Shown piece after piece: positions 59,326-64,000 of a stretch of DNA of 64,000 nucleotides. Positions within the stretch are counted from its first letter, which is position 1, and every line of letters begins with the position of its first letter. Source of the DNA: JAVVHH01 sp963848035 (GTDB taxonomy: Bacteria > Pseudomonadota > Alphaproteobacteria > Acetobacterales > Acetobacteraceae); contig CAWKCD010000001.1 of the NCBI GenBank assembly GCA_963848035.1, positions 3,534,001 to 3,598,000 on the forward strand. Reading direction: 5' to 3'. Below the pieces are notes generated by a model. The model ran no database searches. It was given only the letters and a program-made list of their open reading frames with translations, and had not been told where the DNA came from. The position numbers and the translations under genes are program-made.

Positions 59326-60258
59326 CTATTGCCGCATGAGGCGGCGGACGTGCAAGGCGGCGGATGCGGCCAGGGCGTCGAGGTCGTAGCCACCCTCGAG
59401 GATGGAGACGAGCTTGCCGCCGCAATGCTTGGCGGCGATGTCCATGAGCTTGTCGGTGATCCAGCCGAAATCCTCGGTTTCGAGTCGGATGTCGGCGAGC
59501 GGGTCGGCTTTGTGGGCGTCGAAGCCGGCGGAGACGATGAGGAGTTGGGGAGCGAAGGCGTCGAGTCGGGGGAAGGCGAGGGTTTCCCAGGCCTGGCGGA
59601 ACTGGACGCTGCCGGTGCCGGGCCGGAGCGGCATGTTGACGACGTTATCGGCGATGCCGCGCTCGCTGGCGGCGCCGGTGCCGGGATAGCAGGGCGATTG
59701 GTGCGAGCTGGCGTAGAACATGTGGGGGTCGTTTTCGAGGATGTGCTGGGTGCCGTTGCCGTGGTGGACGTCGAAGTCGACGACGGCGATGCGTTCGAGG
59801 CCCCAGCGGTTGCGGGCGTGGAAGGCGGCGATGGAGGCGCCGGCGAAGAGGCAGAAGCCCATGGCCTGGGCGCGCTCGGCATGGTGGCCCGGCGGGCGGA
59901 CGGCGGCGAAGGCGGCGCGGGCCCAGCCCTCCATGACGGCGTCGACCGCGGCGATGCCGCCGCCGGCGGCGCGCAGGATGGCGGGGCGGCTGCCGTGGCT
60001 CATCAAGGTGTCGCTGTCCATGTAGACGGCCTGGCCCTCGGCGGGGCTGATCCCAAGCACGGAGTCGACGTAGGCGGCGGGGTGGGCGAGCTGGAGCTGT
60101 TCGATGGTGGCTTCGGGGGCCTCCTCGCGCAGGAGGGGCACGAAATCGGGGTGTTCGAGCGCCTGGAGGACGCGGCGGAGGCGGTCCGGGCGTTCGGGAT
60201 GGTAGGGGCCGGTGTCGTGGTCGAGGCAGGCGGGGTGGGTGAAGAGAGCGACGGGCAT
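59326..60258 (-). CDS. Histone-deacetylase family amidohydrolase (acetoin utilization/acetylpolyamine type)
   Basis: 310 residues. Zinc-dependent deacetylase fold: LFTHPACLDHDTGPYHPERP, AAVRPPGHHAERAQAMGFCL with the catalytic His pair, and DFDVHHGNGTQHILENDPHM with the metal-binding Asp/His. Bacterial members act on acetylpolyamines or acetylated proteins such as acetyl-CoA synthetase. ATG 60258 overlaps the TusA-like stop by one base (TGATG). Confidence 0.93.
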   Translation of the reverse strand: MPVALFTHPACLDHDTGPYHPERPDRLRRVLQALEHPDFVPLLREEAPEATIEQLQLAHPAAYVDSVLGISPAEGQAVYMDSDTLMSHGSRPAILRAAGGGIAAVDAVMEGWARAAFAAVRPPGHHAERAQAMGFCLFAGASIAAFHARNRWGLERIAVVDFDVHHGNGTQHILENDPHMFYASSHQSPCYPGTGAASERGIADNVVNMPLRPGTGSVQFRQAWETLAFPRLDAFAPQLLIVSAGFDAHKADPLADIRLETEDFGWITDKLMDIAAKHCGGKLVSILEGGYDLDALAASAALHVRRLMRQ

Positions 60259-60527
60259 CACTTGCTTTCGGGCGAAGGGGGGGCCGTTTCGGCGGGTTTC
60301 TCGGGGCGTTTACGGATGGTGAAGCTGAACACGCCGGCTTCTTCGCCTTGGGCGAGGAGGGCGTGGCCGGTTTCGCGGCAGAAGGCTTGGAAGTCGGCGA
60401 CGGAGGCGCGGTCGGTGGCGAGGACGCGGAGGCGGTCGCCGGGCTGCAGGCTGCGCAGGGCGCGGTTGGCGCGCAGGACGGGAAGCGGGCAGCGCATGCC
60501 TTTCACGTCGAGGACGGTATCGGTCAT
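60258..60527 (-). CDS. tusA: TusA-family sulfurtransferase
   Basis: 89 residues from ATG 60527. The defining CPxP motif is in DVKGMRCPLPVLRANRAL, whose cysteine carries sulfur in persulfide relay (tRNA thiolation, cofactor sulfur transfer). A poorly conserved charged tail (KRPEKPAETAPPSPESK) is unusual. First gene of a run ending in ispA; divergent from the ROK kinase. Confidence 0.9.
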   Translation of the reverse strand: MTDTVLDVKGMRCPLPVLRANRALRSLQPGDRLRVLATDRASVADFQAFCRETGHALLAQGEEAGVFSFTIRKRPEKPAETAPPSPESK

Positions 60528-60589
60528 GGCGGCAATGTCCTCCTGCGGGCGCGGTTGAGCAAGCGGGCGGCGCATCCTATTGAGCCTGC

Positions 60590-61477
60590 ATGCAACATCG
60601 GCTCGGCATCGACCTCGGCGGAACCAAGACGGAGGTCGCGGTGCTGGATCCGGCGGGGGAGGTCGTGTGGCGGCGGCGGGAGCGGACGCCGACGGGGTAC
60701 GACGCGATCATCAGGGGGATGGCCGAACTGGTCGGGGCCGCGGATTCGGCGCTGGGCGGGCGGGCCACGGTGGGGGTCGGGATCCCCGGGGTGATCAGCC
60801 CGGCGACCGAGCTGGTGAAGAACGCCAATTCACAGGTGCTGAACGGGCATCCGCTGGACCGGGATCTCGCGGCGGCGCTGGGGCGGGATGTCCGGGTGGA
60901 GAACGATGCGAATTGCTTCGCGCTGTCGGAGGCGTCGGACGGGGCGGGGGCGGGGGCGGGCTGCGTGTTCGGGGTGATCATCGGGACGGGATGCGGCGGG
61001 GGGATCGTGGTGGAGGGACGGGTGCTGGGGGGGCGGCACCGGATCGCGGGGGAGTGGGGGCATACGCCGCTGCCTTGGCCGCGCGAGGACGAGTTGCCGC
61101 TGCCGCGGTGCTGGTGCGGGCAGGCCGGGTGTCTGGAGCTTTATCTGTCGGGGCCGGGGCTGGCGAGGTCGTGCGATGCGCCGGACGTGCAGACGGTGCG
61201 GGACCGGGCGCGGGAGGGGGATGCGGCGGCGGCGGCGGCGCTGGCGCGGCATGCGGACCGGCTGGCGCGGGGGCTGGCGGTGATCTGCAACGTGCTGGAT
61301 CCGGACGTGATCGTGCTGGGGGGCGGGGTTTCCAACCTGGCGCATCTGTACGAGCAGGTGCCGGGGCTGCTGAAGACGTACGTGTTCAGCGACGTTTTGG
61401 AGACGCCGGTGGTGGCGAACCGGCACGGGGATAGCAGCGGGGTGCGGGGGGCGGCTTGGCTTTGGCCGCTGGGGTGA
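60590..61477 (+). CDS. ROK family sugar kinase (fructokinase/N-acetylglucosamine kinase type)
   Basis: 295 residues, no DNA-binding domain. Phosphate-binding GIDLGGTKTEVAVL at the start, VENDANCFALSEA near residue 100, GTGCGGGIVVEGR, and a zinc site GEWGHTPLPW with CWCGQAGCLELYLSGPG. The zinc cluster and length match Mak-type fructokinases and NagK; exact sugar not determinable. Contrasts with the ROK regulator at 12736, which lacks the zinc site. Divergent from tusA. Confidence 0.9.
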   Translation: MQHRLGIDLGGTKTEVAVLDPAGEVVWRRRERTPTGYDAIIRGMAELVGAADSALGGRATVGVGIPGVISPATELVKNANSQVLNGHPLDRDLAAALGRDVRVENDANCFALSEASDGAGAGAGCVFGVIIGTGCGGGIVVEGRVLGGRHRIAGEWGHTPLPWPREDELPLPRCWCGQAGCLELYLSGPGLARSCDAPDVQTVRDRAREGDAAAAAALARHADRLARGLAVICNVLDPDVIVLGGGVSNLAHLYEQVPGLLKTYVFSDVLETPVVANRHGDSSGVRGAAWLWPLG

Positions 61478-61483
61478 GGGATG

Positions 61484-61714
61484 TCAGCGGGGCGGTGGCG
61501 GGGCGGGCGGGGTGCCGAGAGCGGCGGCGGGCGGCGGCGGCGCGCCGGGCGGGCCTTCGAGGATGACGCCGCCGCCCTGATAGGCGCGGTTGGCTTCGGG
61601 GGTGAACGGACCGTGGTCGACGGGGCGGGTCTGTGATTGCGGGTGCGGGCGTTGCTGGGCCCAGGCTGGGGCGGTGGCCAGGATTGCGGCGGCGATCGCG
61701 GCGTAGATGCGCAT
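61484..61714 (-). CDS. Short secreted proline-rich protein
   Basis: 76 residues from ATG 61714. A signal peptide (MRIYAAIAAAILATAPAWAQ) is followed by a Pro/Gly/Ala-rich stretch (HGPFTPEANRAYQGG, PPGAPPPP). No conserved domain. It is convergent with the ROK kinase (six bases apart). The signal peptide argues that it is expressed; low complexity makes homology judgement hard. Confidence 0.55.
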   Translation of the reverse strand: MRIYAAIAAAILATAPAWAQQRPHPQSQTRPVDHGPFTPEANRAYQGGGVILEGPPGAPPPPAAALGTPPAPPPPR

Positions 61715-61838
61715 GTCGATTGCTCCTGCTTCGTCGTGGGTTAAACGGGGTGGGACGGGGGCGGTTCCGGGTTGGCGCCCTTGCCTCGGGGGCTTCGAGC
61801 GGCAAGGTTTGCGGGATGACCGGATTGCGGATCGGCTG

Positions 61839-63110
61839 ATGCCGGCGTTGTGCCGCGACTGCTTGCGGGCGGTGGCGGGGGAGCCGTGCTCGTTTTGCGG
61901 CTCGCGCCGGGTGGTGGCGCATGCGGACCTGTTCGACCTGGCGATCGCGCACATCGATTGCGACGCGTTCTACGCCAGCGTCGAGAAGCGGGACCGGCCG
62001 GAGCTGGCGGGGCTGCCGGTGATCGTGGGCGGCGGGACGCGGGGCGTGGTGACGACGGCTTGCTACATCGCGCGGCTGTATGGGGTGCACAGCGCGCAGC
62101 CGATGTTCAAGGCGCTGAAGCTGTGTCCGGACGCGGTGGTGGTGCGGCCGGATTTCTCGAAATACGCGGAGGCGGCGCGGCAGGTTCGGGCGCTGATGGG
62201 GGCGCTGACGCCGCTGATGCAGCCGCTGTCGATCGACGAGGCGGTGATGGATCTTTCGGGGACGGCGGCGCTGCATGGGGCGGCGCCGGCGGCGGTGTTG
62301 GCGCGGTTCGCCAACCGGGTGGAGGCGGAGGTGGGGATCACGGTCTCGGTCGGGCTGGCGACCAACCGGATGCTGGCGAAGATCGCGGCGGGGCGGGACA
62401 AGCCGCGGGGGTTCTCGGTGCTGGGGCGGGATGCGGCCGCGGTGCTGGCGGCGGAGGGCGTGGGGGTGCTGCCGGGGGTGGGGCCGGTGTTCGAGCGGCG
62501 GCTGAAGGCGCTGGGAATCACGCAGATCGCGCATTTGCAGGGGCTGGACGACCGAGCGGCGCGAGCGCGGCTGGGGGAGGATGGGCCGTCGCTGGTGCGG
62601 CGGGCGCGGGGCGAGGACGTCCGGCTGGTGCATGTGGACAGCAGTTCGAAGTCGATCTCGGCGGAGACGACGTTCGATGGCGACGTCGCCGACGTGGCGG
62701 GGCTCGAGCGGCATTTGTGGCGGATGGCGGAGAAGCTGGGGCGGCGGCTGCGGGAGAAGGAGCTGGCGGCCGGGGGGATCGTGCTGAAGCTGAAGACGGC
62801 GCGGTTCGCGAGCCGGACGCGGAACGTGCGGCTGCCGGGTCCGACGCAGTTGCCGGAGGTGCTGTTCCGGGCGGGGCAGGCGCTGCTGGCGCGGGAGGCG
62901 GATGGGACGGCGTTCCGGCTGATCGGGATCGGGGCCAATCCGCTGGTGGCGGGGGCGGATGCGGACCGGGGGGATCTGGCGGATCCGGATGCGGGGCGAC
63001 GGCAGGCGCGGTGGCAGGCGGTCGAGGCGTTGCGGGCGAAGTTCGGGGAGGGGGCGGTGGTGGCGGGGCGGAGCCTGGGCGGGCGGACGCCGAAGGGGCG
63101 GGACGACTGA
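61839..63110 (+). CDS. dinB: DNA polymerase IV (Y-family translesion polymerase)
   Basis: 423 residues from ATG 61839. A cysteine-rich N-terminal extension typical of alphaproteobacterial DinB (MPALCRDCLRAVAGEPCSFC) precedes the polymerase: IAHIDCDAFYASVEKRDRP with catalytic Asp, QPLSIDEAVMDLSG with the second acidic site, NRMLAKIAAGRDKPRG, VLPGVGPVFERRLKALGI and the little-finger domain. Low-fidelity bypass polymerase. The frame is open upstream without family similarity. Confidence 0.93.
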   Translation: MPALCRDCLRAVAGEPCSFCGSRRVVAHADLFDLAIAHIDCDAFYASVEKRDRPELAGLPVIVGGGTRGVVTTACYIARLYGVHSAQPMFKALKLCPDAVVVRPDFSKYAEAARQVRALMGALTPLMQPLSIDEAVMDLSGTAALHGAAPAAVLARFANRVEAEVGITVSVGLATNRMLAKIAAGRDKPRGFSVLGRDAAAVLAAEGVGVLPGVGPVFERRLKALGITQIAHLQGLDDRAARARLGEDGPSLVRRARGEDVRLVHVDSSSKSISAETTFDGDVADVAGLERHLWRMAEKLGRRLREKELAAGGIVLKLKTARFASRTRNVRLPGPTQLPEVLFRAGQALLAREADGTAFRLIGIGANPLVAGADADRGDLADPDAGRRQARWQAVEALRAKFGEGAVVAGRSLGGRTPKGRDD

Positions 63111-63150
63111 CGATATTTCGTACAAAGAACGTTGACATGCGGCGTGAGGT

Positions 63151-63645
63151 ATGTTGCGGTTAACAAACTTTCGTTATGGACGAGGAGACGAAGTCATTCC
63201 CGACATGCTTCTTTCCTCGCGGATCTACACGAGCCGCAACGATCTGCCGCGTTCGTGCTCGGCGCGCGTCGGCGTGGCGCCTTCGGCGGTGCTGACGCTG
63301 GATGCGCCGGAGCAGGTGGTCATCTCGGCGCCGGGCCGGCCGCGGTACGAGTTCCTGTTCTGGCAGACCGACGAGATCGTGGTCGGGGAGCACATCGTGA
63401 CGTTCGCGGCGCCGGCGGGCGAGGGGGATTTCCACGCGACGGCCTGGTATCGGCGGGCGGGGGAGCGGGGGCCGGCGGCATTGCCGTGTCCGCCGTGTTT
63501 CGAAGAGGCGGAGGCGGATCCGCAGGCGCTTTCGGCGACGACCGGGCTGGGCGCGGTGATGGTGACGGCGCGGTCGCTGGTGGCGGGGTTCGGGCAGTTC
63601 GTGGCGTGGTTGCCGCTGCGGGGGATCAGAGCGGCGTCTGCTTGA
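63151..63645 (+). CDS. Hypothetical protein
   Basis: 164 residues from ATG 63151; an alternative ATG is at 63205 (MLLSSRIYTSRNDLPRSCSA). Central segment VISAPGRPRYEFLFWQTDEI, VVGEHIVTFAAPAGEGDFHA looks like beta-sandwich. A weakly hydrophobic C-terminus follows (AVMVTARSLVAGFGQFVAWL). Not recognised. Its end overlaps the convergent glycosylase gene by 20 bases. The upstream 40 bases are AT-rich and may hold its promoter. Confidence 0.6.
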   Translation: MLRLTNFRYGRGDEVIPDMLLSSRIYTSRNDLPRSCSARVGVAPSAVLTLDAPEQVVISAPGRPRYEFLFWQTDEIVVGEHIVTFAAPAGEGDFHATAWYRRAGERGPAALPCPPCFEEAEADPQALSATTGLGAVMVTARSLVAGFGQFVAWLPLRGIRAASA

Positions 63646-64000
63646 CCTTCTTGCCTTCGTCGGAGGCGCGCCAGAGGTACCAGGCGGCGGTGGAGCGGTA
63701 GGGGGACCAGGCGACGCCGAGTTCGGCGAGTTGCTTGGGCTTGAGTTGGGTTTCGGCCTGGGTGAGCAGACGCCAGCCTTCGCGGACGCCGAAATCGTCG
63801 ACGGGGAGGATGTCGGGGCGGCCGAGGGTGGACATCAGCAGCATCTCGACGGTCCAGCGGCCAACTCCGCGGATGGTGCAGAGGCGCTCAATGAGGACTT
63901 CGTTGGAGAGGCGGGCGGCGGTCCTCGCGTTGGGGACGGTGCCGTCGAGGGTGCGGGCGCAGATGTCGCGTAGGGCGGCGATCTTGTTGCCGGAGAAGCC
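63626..64000 (-). CDS. DNA-3-methyladenine glycosylase (AlkA/HhH-GPD), C-terminal part (5' end outside window)
   Basis: 125 codons to the right edge, open at the upstream side. The frame reads GFSGNKIAALRDICARTLDG, then helix-hairpin-helix TIRGVGRWTVEMLLMS and the catalytic aspartate in PDILPVDDFGVREGW, then the AlkA-type ending GVAWSPYRSTAAWYLWRAS. Excises alkylated purines. With the nearby dinB and a 2OG oxygenase 23 kb away it adds to DNA-damage functions in the window. Confidence 0.9.
   Translation of the reverse strand, partial: GFSGNKIAALRDICARTLDGTVPNARTAARLSNEVLIERLCTIRGVGRWTVEMLLMSTLGRPDILPVDDFGVREGWRLLTQAETQLKPKQLAELGVAWSPYRSTAAWYLWRASDEGKKVKQTPL

Overview
The window is about 64 kb of very GC-rich, densely packed DNA with short intergenic gaps, many ATGA or TGATG stop/start overlaps, and no rRNA, tRNA, CRISPR array, phage or intact insertion sequence that I can see. 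Gene content and protein style (NdvB-type glucan synthase, phosphoketolase with acetate kinase, Entner-Doudoroff genes, N-terminally cysteine-rich DinB, fused GNAT-Nudix protein) point to an alphaproteobacterium, most likely Rhodospirillales/Acetobacteraceae. That placement is inference from protein character, not from a marker gene.

Layout. 1-2024: 5' part of a cyclic beta-glucan synthase gene running off the left edge. 2424-4568: a MobA-like flavin monooxygenase behind a palindromic operator and a possible 27-residue membrane peptide. 4767-18502: a central-carbon block: phosphoketolase and acetate kinase, a Gfo/Idh/MocA oxidoreductase, a PIG-L deacetylase, eda-edd (minus strand), and, divergent from them, a ROK regulator followed by a FrcACB-like sugar ABC importer and a PfkB fructokinase. 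Imported hexose would be phosphorylated and drained through 6-phosphogluconate/KDPG or the phosphoketolase. 18582-26459: a small secreted protein, a broken kinase tail, an Orn/Lys/Arg decarboxylase, a frameshifted amidase, uronate dehydrogenase, DUF1003, a flavoprotein that appears to start at ATC, and a frameshifted PEP-CTERM protein.

26506-41667: a minus-strand run of parvulin isomerase (frameshifted), argJ, GNAT-Nudix and CinA-like genes, divergent from secA; then DUF1028, a lytic transglycosylase, an FkbM methyltransferase, a VOC protein, a frameshifted MFS transporter, an MBOAT/SGNH O-acylation pair, a 2OG-Fe(II) oxygenase and a TauE exporter. 41770-53696: a ChrR-like cupin and two complete ABC importers (spermidine/putrescine type and iron/AfuABC type), separated by a hypothetical gene, a PAS-GGDEF-EAL protein and tlyA. 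53912-60527: a CHASE2 histidine kinase, an OmpR-type regulator, a FecR-domain protein and an OmpA-like lipoprotein that look like one envelope-sensing module, then ispA-xseB, an HDAC-family hydrolase and a TusA-like protein. 60590-64000: a ROK sugar kinase, a proline-rich secreted peptide, dinB, a hypothetical gene and an AlkA-type glycosylase running off the right edge.

Four genes (amidase, PEP-CTERM protein, parvulin, MFS) carry a single clean frameshift with recognisable protein on both sides, and one gene lacks a normal start codon. Either the assembly has scattered indels or these genes are recently broken. Other non-genic signals: a REP-like hairpin that supplies the stop codon of two unrelated genes, a ROK-type operator with a second partial copy, a tandem 24-bp duplication at a gene end, and a 33-bp direct repeat upstream of tlyA.
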